Assembly (NCBI RefSeq): GCF_910589235.1
Contig: NC_060964.1
Coordinates: 1,352,571-1,416,570, forward strand
Length of the DNA stretch: 64,000 nt
DNA from: Vespa crabro
Lineage: Eukaryota > Arthropoda > Insecta > Hymenoptera > Vespidae
Direction: 5' to 3'
The notes under the pieces were generated by a model. The model was not told where the DNA came from, made no database searches, and saw only the letters and a program-made list of their open reading frames with translations. Position 1 is the first letter of the stretch; the number at the start of each line of letters is the position of its first letter. The translations under genes and the position numbers were made by a program. This document shows, one piece after another, positions 13,028-22,408 of the stretch.

Positions 13028-14128
13028 GAAGAAGAAAAAGAAAAAAATAGAGAGCTTGTATTGTCTCTCCTACCATTCCGATCACTGGAACGACTTTGAT
13101 CCATTTTCGATCCAGGCTCGTTCGACGCAACCTTGCCGACCCAAAGAGAGTCTCCAAAATTGGCCGCCATCCGGCGAAGCGATGTAAAAACAAAAGACAG
13201 CTGAGACAGGGTGGTCGACATTGGCGTAAGAACGTATACGATCAACACAAAATGAACACCAGCACCAAAAATCATCACCATAATTATCATCATCATCATC
13301 ATCATCATCATTATTACTAGAGCAGCACTACCACCATTGGCACCAAACACAGTTCGAAGATATGACGTACATAATTATGTGTATGTATATATATATATAT
13401 ATATATACACATATGTATATACACAAAACCGATAACGAAGTATAGTGGCAGCAGTAGTTCACCACTACCGGATGCTTTTTGACTTGTGATGCGCCCTCTC
13501 TCTCTCTCTCTCTATTCCTCTCATGTTCACCAAAGATCATTTTCTTGTCTTCCGATAATTCTTCTTTTTCTTTTTCTTTATCTTCTTTAGCGTATAAACG
13601 AAGAAAAAAGAATAAGAGAGAAAAAAGAGAAAAGAGAGAGAGAGAGAAGAAAAGATAGGAAGAAAAAAAGAAAGAAAAAGGATACGAGGAAGACGAGAGA
13701 CAGGAAGTTTTTAAGAGATCGAACTCGCTAAGAGTCGTTCGTTCCACGCCCATATCGCCTGCGGAGTACCTCCTTTTCCCTCCACACGTCTCTCAATATC
13801 ACTCTCTTTCTCTCTCTCTCTGTCTATAAGAGCTCCTCTGAGTTCAAGCAGTTGTCTCATCTCTATCCTTCTCTTGCTAAAGCAGAGGACGCGCGTTTTG
13901 TGTGTAAAATACGTACGCATATACATGCATACGTTTACGGTACATGTACACAAAGAGAGAGAGCGAGAGAGAGAGAGAGAGAGTGAGAGAGAGATACATA
14001 CACACACATACACACATCACGCACACGTCACACACCACACTCACACTCACACTCACCTTGATGATAAGCTCGATCTCAGGCACGTCGCCGTTGCTGGTGC
14101 CATTCTCATGTCCATCCGTGTCCGCCAT
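584..14128 (-). CDS. Clic: Chloride intracellular channel protein Clic (3'-partial)
   Basis: Three coding exons on the minus strand: 14057-14128, 1120-1425 and 584-910, all joined in phase 0 with GT..AG introns, giving 235 residues; the last short exon lies left of the window. The start is the first in-frame ATG, in good context (gaaaATGG), giving MADTDGHENG... followed by EIELIIK. Residues 25-126 hold the thioredoxin-like N-terminal half, with the insect CLIC motif GACLFCQEYFMDLYL (the CxxC-type redox/membrane-insertion site), PPILIDNG with the cis-proline, and ERHIMKNIPGG. Residues 127-235 hold the all-helical GST-C half, with GDTMCCFDCELMPRLQHIRVAG and SCPADQDIINHYKLQQ. Family knowledge: CLICs are soluble GST-omega-like proteins that can associate with membranes; the fly and worm (exc-4) members act in chloride conductance and tubulogenesis. 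The match to insect Clic is near-unambiguous. Confidence 0.95.
912..961. repeat. (TA)n microsatellite at the Clic exon 3 acceptor
   Basis: About 25 uninterrupted TA units, ending in the acceptor TAG of Clic exon 3 on the minus strand. A pyrimidine run (minus-strand TTTTTTCTCTCTCTTTTT) lies on the far side of the array. Confidence 0.95.
1120..1425 (-). CDS. Clic: Clic coding exon 2
   Basis: Acceptor TGTTCGCAG|GCG, donor TTTAGC|GTAAGT; 102 codons, phase 0 at both ends. It begins ASTIDGRRKGACLFCQ and ends LVENLFS, the thioredoxin-fold half of CLIC. Confidence 0.94.
1521..1565. repeat. (CT)n microsatellite
   Basis: Near-perfect CT array with a few CTTT interruptions, in Clic intron 1 just upstream of exon 2 in transcript orientation. 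Confidence 0.95.
2060..2580. repeat. Degenerate ~108-bp tandem repeat
   Basis: A core resembling AAAACATTAATCGAATAATA recurs near 2087, 2193, 2301 and 2409, spacings of about 106-110 bp, with a weaker fifth copy near 2553. Several units also share an AAAATCACTTTTGT-like segment. This is an old minisatellite in Clic intron 1. Confidence 0.7.
3365..3408. repeat. (GA)n microsatellite
   Basis: Slightly interrupted GA array in Clic intron 1. Confidence 0.95.
3660..3711. repeat. (TA)n(TG)n compound microsatellite
   Basis: TA, then TG, then TA dinucleotide runs in Clic intron 1. Confidence 0.9.
4774..4832. repeat. (CA)n microsatellite
   Basis: CA array with two CATA interruptions in Clic intron 1. 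Confidence 0.95.
4971..5013. repeat. (GA)n microsatellite
   Basis: Pure GA array in Clic intron 1. Confidence 0.95.
5952..6004. repeat. (AAAAT)n pentanucleotide repeat
   Basis: About nine AAAAT units with one interruption. A TTTTA array of the same unit on the other strand occurs near 21.67 kb. Confidence 0.9.
6391..6445. repeat. (CT)n microsatellite
   Basis: CT array in Clic intron 1. It is in opposite orientation to most of the neighbouring GA arrays. Confidence 0.95.
6958..7014. repeat. (GA)n microsatellite
   Basis: Pure GA array of about 28 units, flanked on both sides by similar segments (ATTAATCGGAGGAAG before, ATTAATCAGAGGAAGG after), suggesting a duplication around the array. Confidence 0.95.
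7565..7638. repeat. (GA)n microsatellite
   Basis: Long GA array with two AAAG interruptions; the open frames on both strands here are repeat translations. Confidence 0.95.
8119..8198. repeat. (CA)n / CG-containing alternating purine-pyrimidine tract
   Basis: CA runs interrupted by ACGCGTGCAC and CACGCGCGTGC. Alternating purine-pyrimidine sequence of this kind can adopt Z-DNA. Confidence 0.9.
8210..8330. repeat. AT-rich direct repeat, copy 1
   Basis: Segment TTTAACTATTGTAAATAATT through GATTTGTTATCGATCGATA resembles a second copy about 400 bp downstream, at 8610-8720. Confidence 0.5.
8610..8720. repeat. AT-rich direct repeat, copy 2
   Basis: TTTAATTATTATAAATAATT through TAATTTATTACCGATTGAT parallels the copy at 8210-8330 in the same orientation, with small insertions and deletions. 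Confidence 0.5.
9793..9850. repeat. (GA)n microsatellite
   Basis: Pure GA array of about 28 units in Clic intron 1. Confidence 0.95.
9969..10012. repeat. (GA)n microsatellite
   Basis: Interrupted GA array about 120 bp from the preceding one. Confidence 0.95.
12285..12316. repeat. (TA)n microsatellite
   Basis: TA array followed within 50 bp by a GCGCGCGCGC run (12349-12360), another alternating purine-pyrimidine tract. Confidence 0.9.
12885..13024. repeat. (AAT)n trinucleotide array
   Basis: About 140 bp of AAT units, imperfect at the left end (AAC, AAA, ATG variants) and pure to the right. The poly-Asn, poly-Ile and poly-Tyr open frames here are artefacts of the repeat. Confidence 0.95.
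13283..13312. repeat. (CAT)n trinucleotide array
   Basis: Short pure CAT array about 250 bp beyond the AAT array. Confidence 0.9.
13955..14055. repeat. Compound GA / CA / CACACT repeat abutting Clic exon 1
   Basis: GA array (13955-13994), then CA-rich sequence, ending in a CACACT hexamer array that on the minus strand supplies repeated GTGAGT donors for Clic exon 1. Confidence 0.9.
14057..14128 (-). CDS. Clic: Clic coding exon 1
   Basis: Encodes 24 residues from MADTDGHENG to EIELIIK. The donor is AAG|GTGAGT, followed by two further GTGAGT copies. Phase 0. The reading frame is open upstream for nine codons but contains no earlier ATG. Confidence 0.9.
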
Positions 14129-14420
14129 TTTCTCTTCTTCGTTGTACCTTAACAATCGAAAAAGGCGACTTTTCTTCGCAGTTTCTCTTCGACCTCTAAA
14201 ATCCGGCTAGCTAGCTCGCTCGCTCTCTTGCTCGACCAATCGATTAATCACTAAGTCACAACTTCCTTGAAGAGTACGCGATGGAAGCTCGCGGAATACT
14301 GACGCCACCGTACGTAGACTCCGCTAACAGCGATGCGAACGCGACGTTGCCAAATCGCCCCGCGAATCTGTATATCTGTATATCGCTATTCCTACCTACC
14401 GGTCATTGATTCGAACGTGA
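14129..14420 (-). promoter_or_regulatory. Clic: Clic 5' leader and proximal promoter region (inferred)
   Basis: Sequence immediately upstream of the Clic start codon is markedly less AT-rich than its surroundings. It carries CTAGCTAGCTCGCTCGCTC and a CCAAT pentamer (14236-14240, plus strand). No TATA box or unambiguous initiator could be assigned, so the transcription start is not placed. Confidence 0.4.
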
Positions 14421-15280
14421 ATACGTTGTTAGATCGATTGTCGTCTCGAATATTTTTTTTTCTTTACGTTTTATCATTTTCCTCATTTCAATTTTCTCCC
14501 TGAGAATTATTTTTAATTTATCTTCATTCTTATTTCTGTTATATTCGTTTTATATTATTTTAATATTCTTTCATTATCACGTCGTTCGATCCATTTTAAT
14601 ATTTCATTACGATTATATATTATAGCGCACGTACGACATATACGATAGATGGCGTTCGGTGTCAATGCGTTGGCATTCGCATAACACTTTTCAATTTTCA
14701 ATATCATAGTGATAATAACATAGAATATAACACGATAGACAACAAGGAGAAAACGTAATAACAATTGTTTATATTTATTACGATCTTCACGTTTGACTTA
14801 ATAGAGAAATAATCGATATTTCGAATATTCCATATTCTCGTATCTTAGCGCGAAAAATTTGAACGACGACTCAAATAAATCTTCAATGTAAAGATATTTT
14901 ACTGATTATTCAAATCATATCATGATCGTTTATGATGTTATTATGATATTTCACCATTTTGTATATAATAAGAATCCTTCGATGTAAAGTCAAAGATACC
15001 GATTTTAACTAAGTGCAAATAAATTCGGCAACCTCGCGATGCACTTATCGTGACGTAGCAATGTTATATCAAATGCGGTTGCGCGTTCGATTGGTCGAAT
15101 CACGGATCACGTGGCTTTAATACCACATTATCGGTATGAGTCATGTTTCTTACTATTCAAATTTAAATTAAAACCTCCTGCATTGGATAATATACTTTAA
15201 AATGTATACAAAATATGATAAAAAAGGATATTTTAACTCATACTGATGTATCATTATTTTCATTTTAGTGGGCCGATAAG

Positions 15281-15306
15281 TTACGTCACGATGTAACGCC
15301 ATCTTG
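15281..15306. promoter_or_regulatory. CRE-like and YY1/Pho-like site pair (candidate)
   Basis: TTACGTCA (CRE-like) is followed within 10 bp by CGCCATCTT, whose complement AAGATGGCG matches the YY1/Pleiohomeotic core. Other TGACGT and CACGTG elements lie nearby at 15.05-15.11 kb. Pattern match only. Confidence 0.3.
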
Positions 15307-15638
15307 TGCGAACTCGATTAAATAATATTATTCAAACAAAATAAATAATAAAAAAAAAAAATGAATCAATCTTTCAATGTAATGATTACTAATAAGAGAA
15401 TTTTTCAATTATAATAATTAGATGATATATATTCTTAACGATTATTCTTATATAATATAGTAACAATAAGACGCAAAAGTGCATATTTACATGATATTAA
15501 CTTTATACTTCATTGTATATATCTAGTAAATAATAATTTTCTTAATATTAATAAAGTTATTTTTCGAAATAACAAATCAGATCTATATTTGTACAAATAA
15601 TTTCGTGTTATTTACTCTTAATTTTTGTTCTTTTAAAA

Positions 15639-15674
<36 letters not shown>

Positions 15675-15683
15675 ATTATTATT
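15639..15683. repeat. (ATT)n trinucleotide array
   Basis: About 14 ATT units with one TAATT interruption near the end. Confidence 0.9.
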
Positions 15684-15942
15684 TTTTCTTTTTTTTTTTT
15701 TAATGAATAAGGCAAATGAAATATATGAAACTATGAAAATCTCTAACACGGATAAAGGAAATAGTGAAATAATAGCTATTAATCTAACCGAAGGATTATC
15801 AATACTATTTATGCTTTTATAGCATTATTAGTGTGATTTCTAACTCTATCTCGGTTAGTGTTTAGATAAACATTTTTTATCTCGGCACGAGACTTTAATG
15901 AAAGAGAGACTGCGTAAGCAGCAAGCTGAATTTATTATATTC

Positions 15943-15948
<6 letters not shown>

Positions 15949-16007
<59 letters not shown>

Positions 16008-16060
16008 TATATATATTAATATATATGTATTAATATATATGTATTAATATATATAAATAT
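15949..16060. repeat. (TA)n array with ATATATTA higher-order repeats
   Basis: A pure TA run of about 54 bp grades into repeated TATTAATATATATG units. Confidence 0.9.
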
Positions 16061-16756
16061 ATTATAATTTATCTTTCCTCTTAGCCATATTTATCATTAT
16101 TATAGCAAACTAGGAATAATTATACCCTCTAAACATTTTTCAATAATGTAAAATTTACGATAGCCGCACGATTTCCTACGTAACATTCCTGCTAAAAATG
16201 TTAAAGATTCTGTAAGACCGTTCAAAAAATATTTGTATTGTTTGACTAACACACACACATATTATACATACATATATATATATACATATTATATATACAC
16301 ATATATATGTATACAAGAATTTCATTTAAAATTATATAAATTTACTTGGAACGTGATTTGATCTTATTAAAATTGCATTACTTTAAGATCATATATCTCT
16401 TTCATTGATTTGTCCACTTTTAAACGCATATCAATCAATAATATACATCTAAACGTGATTGGACAATGATATATCAAAAGCAACGAATAAAACAAGTAAA
16501 TCGTGCAACGATTGAGCGTGAAAAAACTGCACGTACGTATTAGAAGTTATTCAATAGATAATTATAATAATATAATATAAATATCAAACATCACCATAAA
16601 TATACGAGTATCGTATAGTAACAGTAATTGACTAATTTTGGTTTCACACACAGATTTTTTACTCTCCACAGAGACCATGATAGAGAATTTTTCCTTTCCG
16701 TCTTCTTCATATTGATTTCATTATAAATTTTAATTAATGATCAGTGATCGTTCGAT

Positions 16757-16831
16757 TTAATTCCTTAACGGATCTAAACTCTCCAATGAAAAATCATCAG
16801 TACCGATAGATAAACCTCTGCTGAAGCCATC
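16757..16831 (-). CDS. ced-6: ced-6 terminal coding exon 8
   Basis: Short exon found by reading past the exon 7 donor. Acceptor ATTTTTTAG|GAT, 24 codons, then TAA: DGFSRGLSIGTDDFSLESLD plus PLRN. The layout matches the C-terminus of vertebrate GULP1 (GF..GL...LDPL). Confidence 0.85.
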   Translation of the reverse strand, partial: DGFSRGLSIGTDDFSLESLDPLRN

Positions 16832-19800
16832 CTAAAAAATAATGTATATTTATATAAATAAAACGTCGAAACAAAATATTTCTAATTTATTATAATTTAA
16901 TTTCTCTTATAAAACAATAATACTACTAACTTTCATCTCGAGCAATCTCTTATCCAAAAGTCCGATGGCATTTTCCAATTCCTGTTGGCTTGGACTTGAG
17001 TTTATGGTGGTAGCACCAAATTCACCCATTTCAAAGGGATCATTGAAGTCGTTCTTTGTATTTATAGACGGTGCAGGATTGAAAGGCACGCTGCCAAAAA
17101 GGTCCTCTTTTACTCCATTCTGTCGTCTCGAATCTTTAGCTTTTGGAGGCGGTGCCACTGAAGATATACGAATTTATATTAAAATTTATTAAACTATCCT
17201 ATTAAATGCTAATAATCTTATTAATCACACGAAATATTGATAAAATCCCATTAGGCCACGCCTGACATAAATAAAATGAAAACGACGCAATGTAATCATA
17301 GCGAGACGTATTAAAAAAGATCACATACACATTTAAAAGGTCCAAAAAAACAAATAATTTTATGATTTTCTTTCCTTGCATGTAATTTATTTTATTAATA
17401 AAATATCTTTAAATAGTATTTAAATCGATTCAATAGTTTTCAAATTATCATTTGATAAATTATTGAATAAAATGGTCGTGGAAACTTGAGATACAAATTT
17501 ATATTGATGAATTTCGATTGTAAATACTTTGATGGTTTAGAAATAAGAGACAAAGAAGAATATGAAAATCAGACTGTTTGGAAAATTATTAACTGAGAAA
17601 TTATTAGAATAATCTATAGATAGAAGACAATCTCGTTATGATTTATGTCATCAATACAATATTGCAGTCTGAAGAAATATTTGTGATAAGAGATAGACAG
17701 AGTATTAAGCACATTATCCTTATGCTAACAAAACACGCTTCGTGGTCCGATCAAAGGTAAGAAAAAATATTTAACAAACCGACAATTTATCCTCAAACTT
17801 CTCCTGAGAAATATCAATTGTATATGCTATCTTTTACAATTTTACATTTGAATTAATTTTTTTTTCAATAAAATTGTTTATAATAATACATTATTATATT
17901 ACTCCTACTGTATTCTATTGACATCTTTTCAAATACCAACTTAAATCATTCGTAAACTGGCAATACATAATCGTAACTCTTACATGGATGACGCGGCATT
18001 AGACAATTTACTTGTCATTCGAATTCGGACGACATAACGATAGTCAATGTATTCATGTTAGAATGAAGAAACTTACATAATGGTGGCGGACTCGCAGTGC
18101 CATTAGTTTGTGAAAATAAGTTAGAATTAGACGACAGTTGACCATTGAGAAGAGGATTGTTGTTCGTTTGATGATTAACAAGACCGTTAGCTGCCGTTTC
18201 GTATGCACGAGGATTAAAGTCCTCTTCGAACTCATCCATGAGGAGACCCTCTAATTTAGTACCAACAACCGGCGTTGGTGTTGCTTCGCTTCTGTTATGA
18301 AAAAGAAATAAAACAAAAAAAAGAATAAATAAAAAAGTTATAAATTATTTATTGAAATATGTTATGCATTTAATGTCCATTAATCATATCAAACGGTCTT
18401 TTACAACCGACCCCATGAAATCGTCATCAAAGGATTTTTCAAAACTCCTAGGAGGAACAGGTGGTGGTTGCTGGGGACCATTAGATGTGTTTCCGTTACT
18501 GTCGCTGTTTATTCCTATGAGAGGAGACTTGTTTGTAGTGCCGTTGACTTGCGGAGATTCGCTCGGTGCTCCTGGTACATGCAGGATATCCGGAAGATCG
18601 TGCTGTAAGAGGTAAGTCGACACGTCCGCCTATAGAAAAAGAAAAAAAAAAAAAAAGAAACGAAAGATGATCCTACATAAATACGCAAGACTAACTATTT
18701 TAATAGAATTTAAGAGAAACTCTTTAATATTTAGGTAAAATTTAATAAAAAAAAAAAAAAAAAAAATAAAATAAAATAAAATAAAATAAAATAATATCAA
18801 TTGGCATACTGACTGAGCCTTTGATAGCAGCAATGTCTTGCAACCGTTGTCGATAGACATTGTTCTCGTGCTCCAATCTCTTGATCTTTTGTTGCAATAC
18901 CATGCAACGTCTTTGGGTTTCGAGATCCTTGCCAGACGTTTCTAAGAATCGCCTGTATGCCAAATCGAAAGCTTGACCGATTGTAAGCGTGATCTCTTCC
19001 GCCAACTTATCGCTTACGAATACGAAACAGGTATGTTTCTCCGCGTCCTCTTCCTTTGCGATAAAGCTAAAGAATTTCTTTTCTCCTTTGTCGTCGGCGC
19101 AATAAGAGATTCTATGCAAGGGATACTGATGCATGATTCGCTAAAATTTTAAATAATAATAACGTTATATTGATTCTAACGAAAAAAAAAAAGAAAAATT
19201 GATTAAACGAATATGATATATATTTTAATAAACTCATTTTATTGAATACCAACTTTCGGTGAGGTTTTAGTTTTAGGCTCTTGAATTGCCACGCCATCGA
19301 TGCTTATTGTGAGTTCGACCTTCGGTGTTTTAGTTCCTTCACTCTTTCTTAATTGCTGACTAAATTTCAATTTGCAGATCGCTTCCTTCACTACTTCGAT
19401 TCCCTTCGGTTGATCGACTTCCGTACTGCCCAAGTACTACACATAACAATGTAATTAATGTTATAGTGTTCAACAAATTAATTATTTCAACGATTTGTTT
19501 ATTTCCATTTTCGAATACTGTTAACTGTTATTATAGGACATTTTAAAAAATCAATATTCGAAAATAATAAAATAAAAATAATTTAATGAATTGTATGGAA
19601 ATCAGATTGACCATAGATAAAATATTTCATAAAATATTTTCATAGTTAAGAAAATAAAATTAAATTAATTCATTTTAATCTCGTTCCCACGATCACGTGT
19701 CTAATTCTCGTTTCCACGAATTCTCATACTTTTATTAACTCTCATAAGAATGGTAAAAAGAAAGAAAGAGAGAGACAAGAAGAAATAGATAGAAATAGAG

Positions 19801-20862
19801 AGAGCCTTTTGTATTCAGTGAAATTAAGAAATTTTGTGAGTAAAAATTCGCACGTAACAACGAAAGGTAAGGCGAAGGAGTCGTATAAAAGCATTGTGTA
19901 ACTGTTCCGGGTAATGTAAGGTAAACGTTCTCTCTCACGATGGTTTTTAAGTTAAGCTTGCATTTTTTTTTTCCTTTTTATTTCCTCTTTTTTCTTTCTT
20001 TCTTTTTTACCCCCCAACAATACCCGACAGGTACAGTATATTATGAGGCACGTGTAAGAACGTGTTACGAATTTTAGAATGAAGTTGCATAAGCAAATAA
20101 AGTTGAAAGTCCGAAAACGATACATTTGTACGAATAAATTCCATAAATTTACATCGTATGTATGTACGATGTATATTCGTCAAGATTACCTAAAATACAT
20201 CTTTATCCATTATAAATTACAATTTTCTTTTCTCTTTTTTTTGGTCATAAATTAATAAATTTTTAATATAATTAATTAATTAAAAAAAAAAATAAATAAA
20301 AAAAGAAAGAAAGAAAGAAAGAAGAAAACTATGGTAAATGTAACAAAATTAAAGAGATCGTTCGTTGCTCTTTGTCTCTTTGCAACGAGAAGTCGAAAGG
20401 AACGTGCGAGGTGGTACTTGGAAACAGCATTACAGATGGAAATCATTTATACATACATATATATATATATATATACACATACACAGCACACATATGTATA
20501 TCTATACTTTACCTTGACTAGGTAGGCGATGTGGCCTTTTTGAAGCGCGTCCGGTGGGTGTATCCAGTTTCTACTCGTTCCTACAAACACAATTCACAAT
20601 AAGGACTTCACTTTAAGTCCGAAAGGAAAGATTCACCGTAATAAACGCGTCTACAAACGAATCGCAATCTTTTTTTCTTTTTTTTTGTTTTTTTTTTTTT
20701 TTTTTAATTTCCATATTATCTCTCTTACATACACACACATACACATATACAGAGAAAGAAGATAGAAAGAGAGAGAGAGAGAGACGCACCTCCATTTTTA
20801 CTTGTTTGATTTTTATTATTCGTTGAATTTTGTGCCCACTTCAACAACGTCGAGTTCCTCAT
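16757..20862 (-). CDS. ced-6: Engulfment adaptor protein Ced-6 (GULP1 family), complete
   Basis: Eight coding exons (20790-20862, 20513-20580, 19254-19436, 18814-19140, 18412-18629, 18077-18291, 16931-17157, 16757-16831) join in consistent phase to 461 residues. Residues ~26-47 read SRNWIHPPDALQKGHIAYLVK, leading into the PTB/PID domain (~39-175) with YLGSTEVDQPKG, VELTISIDGVAIQEPK, HRISYCADDKGEKKFFSF and EITLTIGQAFDLAYRRFLE. A heptad-like coiled coil (~180-212) follows. Next come a proline-rich SH3-ligand-like PPPVPPR (272-278), EDLFG (379-383) and a DPF motif (401-403) of the clathrin-adaptor type, and a C-terminus DGFSRGLSIGTDDFSLESLDPLRN. Family knowledge: Ced-6/GULP binds NPxY motifs in the tails of Draper/CED-1-type receptors at the membrane and promotes apoptotic-cell engulfment. 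Start: ATG at 20862 in ACAAAATG context; the exon continues upstream to an acceptor at 20908 without another in-frame ATG. Confidence 0.94.
16931..17157 (-). CDS. ced-6: ced-6 coding exon 7
   Basis: Acceptor ATATCTTCAG|TG, donor ATGAAA|GTTAGT. Encodes APPPKAKDSRRQ, KEDLFGSVPFNPAPS and NDPFEMGEFG, ending in a helical LLDKRLLEMK segment. Confidence 0.9.
17158..18076 (-). other. ced-6: ced-6 intron 6
   Basis: About 0.9 kb of AT-rich intron. No exon or element recognised. Confidence 0.85.
18077..18291 (-). CDS. ced-6: ced-6 coding exon 6
   Basis: 215 bases. Acceptor CATAACAG|A, donor CCATTAT|GTAAGT (phase 1). Encodes SEATPTPVVGTKLEGLLMDE and an Asn/Ser-rich stretch ending SPPPL. Confidence 0.88.
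18412..18629 (-). CDS. ced-6: ced-6 coding exon 5
   Basis: 218 bases, ending in phase 2 at ATGGG|GTCGGT, chosen because only this donor keeps frame into exon 6. Encodes ADVSTYLLQHDLPDILH, then a Ser/Asn-rich linker and GPQQPPPVPPRSF. Confidence 0.87.
18814..19140 (-). CDS. ced-6: ced-6 coding exon 4
   Basis: 109 codons, phase 0. Acceptor AAATTTTAG|CGA, donor GGCTCA|GTCAGT. Carries the second half of the PTB domain (HRISYCADDKGEKKFFSF) and the coiled coil after ETSGKDLETQRR. Confidence 0.93.
19254..19436 (-). CDS. ced-6: ced-6 coding exon 3
   Basis: 61 codons, phase 0. Starts YLGSTEVDQPKGIEVVKEA after acceptor ATGTGTAG. The end is placed at CCGAAA|GTTGGT because this keeps phase 0 with the next exon; this donor is weaker than the others. 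Confidence 0.88.
19437..20512 (-). other. ced-6: ced-6 intron 2
   Basis: About 1.1 kb of AT-rich intron with an AAAG-rich stretch near 20.30 kb and a TA tract near 20.46 kb. No exon recognised. Confidence 0.85.
20513..20580 (-). CDS. ced-6: ced-6 coding exon 2
   Basis: Acceptor GTTTGTAG|GAACGAG, donor GTCAAG|GTAAAG. Encodes (G)TSRNWIHPPDALQKGHIAY ending LVK, the conserved entry to the PTB domain. Confidence 0.93.
20790..20862 (-). CDS. ced-6: ced-6 coding exon 1 (MRNST form)
   Basis: Encodes MRNSTLLKWAQNSTNNKNQT plus four more residues and ends with one base of a glycine codon (AATGGAG|GTGCGT, phase 1). The exon continues as leader to 20908, where TTCATTACAG|CTGCTCG is a good acceptor, so a further 5' non-coding exon must exist. 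Confidence 0.82.
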
Positions 20863-20908
20863 TTTGTCGGTCCTCTTAAGAGTATATCCACCGACTTTTA
20901 ACGAGCAG
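20863..20908 (-). other. ced-6: ced-6 5' leader part of exon 1
   Basis: 46 bases between the CATTACAG acceptor and the start codon. The frame is open through this stretch (LKVGGYTLKRTDK) but has no ATG, so it is untranslated unless an upstream exon supplies a phase-2 start. Confidence 0.55.
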
Positions 20909-21666
20909 CTGTAATGAAGAAAAACAAAAACCACAAAGGAGAATTATTAGAGATTTTTACTTAATACGTAAAGTACATACAATTACAACGACGAGACGAT
21001 AATATTATTTTTATTCTTATTATTATTATTATTATTCACTTTGGGCGAAACCAAAGTTTGTTTTCTTTTTTTTTTCTACCGATCTTATCATTCAACAAAA
21101 TACGGTCTGTTAACCGTACAAATAAGTAATCCTGTTATGATGCTGTAAAGAGAGTTTTAAGAGATTCTATTAAGTCCATTTACTTTAGCCTAATTTCTCT
21201 TTTTTTTCCTTTCACCAGGTTTTTTCTTTTCTTTTTTTTTTTTAACTAAGCTCTATGCGATATAATAAGAAAGAAAAACGCGTCGTCTCATTTTTTGTTT
21301 GTTCTCCCTGCTTCTCCTACCCTTATATTTTATTATTTTGTTACGTTAAACAGCTTTCTTTCAAGTTAAAAACTTACTTTCTACGTCTCTCGATGCGGTT
21401 CTCACGCTAGGACGCAATCACCAACTACGACACGACGTGACATGTTAAATATATATGTACATACATACGTACACACACATACACACACGCGCGCGCGTAC
21501 GTACGTACATGTGCATGTAGCTAGCATTGCACTTATGGTACGCACCTATGCATACATATAATGCATCATATATATATGTATGTATATAGAAGGAACATGC
21601 GAATAGCTATTGTTCGCTTCATATAACGCTTCGGGGGAGTTACTTTCGATATATGTCAACAGATCT

Positions 21667-21703
21667 TCTTTTATTTTATTTTATTTTATTTTATTTTATT
21701 TTA
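21667..21703. repeat. (TTTTA)n pentanucleotide repeat
   Basis: About seven TTTTA units. Confidence 0.9.
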
Positions 21704-21841
21704 CTTTATTAAGTCAACGAGAGAATATAACAGAATACGAACGAAAGTACTCCTTCTGCATCGTTGAAATGAGATAAGAATTTTATTGTTGACGTACAAA
21801 CTGTAAACAGCTGTCTCGTCGAATACAATTTCGTATCTGTG

Positions 21842-21867
21842 TATACATACATACATACATACATACA

Positions 21868-21929
<62 letters not shown>

Positions 21930-21944
21930 CATACATATATATGT
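21842..21944. repeat. (CATA)n tetranucleotide repeat
   Basis: About 25 CATA units with a few TATA interruptions. Open frames of alternating Tyr/Ile/His/Thr or Met/Tyr/Val/Cys are repeat artefacts. Confidence 0.95.
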
Positions 21945-22068
21945 GTGTGTATGTGTATATGTATTTAAAAAATAAACGACGTACTACGAAATATCGAATG
22001 CTATTTATTTATTTTTTTTACGCCGTGGTTTATTTATAAAAAGAATGAGCGAGAAAAAGTAAGTAAGA

Positions 22069-22096
22069 GAGGGAGAGAGAGAGAGAGAGAGAGAGA
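22069..22096. repeat. (GA)n microsatellite
   Basis: Short GA array; a second one lies at 22375-22402. Confidence 0.9.
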
Positions 22097-22369
22097 GGAA
22101 TTCAAAATAAAAAAAGAATAAATAAAATGAAATATAATAAAATAAAGATTTTAAATAATGTCCTCGATGTACATAATTAGCGATGAAGACTTAGTACAAA
22201 GCGCATAAAAGCAAGTTAAAATGCAGTCGATTATATTTCAACGTTCGACGAGCGGTCAGCCTTGGATACGAAGGCTAGATCCTTTCGCGTTTCATCATCT
22301 TGAACGCGCGACATTATTTATACTTTGAGACATACAGAGAGAAAGAAAGAGATATAGGAGAAAAAAGAT

Positions 22370-22408
<39 letters not shown>

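Larger units (their letters stand above)
1426..14056 (-). other. Clic: Clic intron 1 (12.6 kb)
   Basis: Long intron between coding exons 1 and 2. It contains many GA/CT, CA, TA and AAT microsatellites, A/T-rich sequence and a degenerate ~108-bp tandem repeat. No additional exon or recognisable transposable element was found. All open frames inside it are simple-repeat translations or short unsupported frames. Confidence 0.8.
14421..16756. other. Spacer between ced-6 3' end and Clic 5' region
   Basis: AT-rich DNA expected to include the ced-6 3'UTR (just below 16757) and distal Clic upstream sequence. It contains a TTACGTCA + CGCCATCTT cluster (15281-15306), an ATT array (15639-15683) and a long TA array (15949-16060). 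No gene was recognised; a poly(A) site for ced-6 was not placed. Confidence 0.7.

Noticed and set aside
12798..13350. Several open frames of poly-Asn, poly-Ile and poly-Tyr on both strands
   Set aside because: Translation of the AAT trinucleotide array in different frames.
14129..14155. Nine-residue N-terminal extension of Clic (LLRYNEEEK)
   Set aside because: The frame is open but the would-be start is TTG, not ATG; ATG at 14128 has good context.
21701..22039. Cys/Met/Val/Tyr- or Tyr/Ile/His/Thr-repeat open frames
   Set aside because: Translation of the (CATA)n array.
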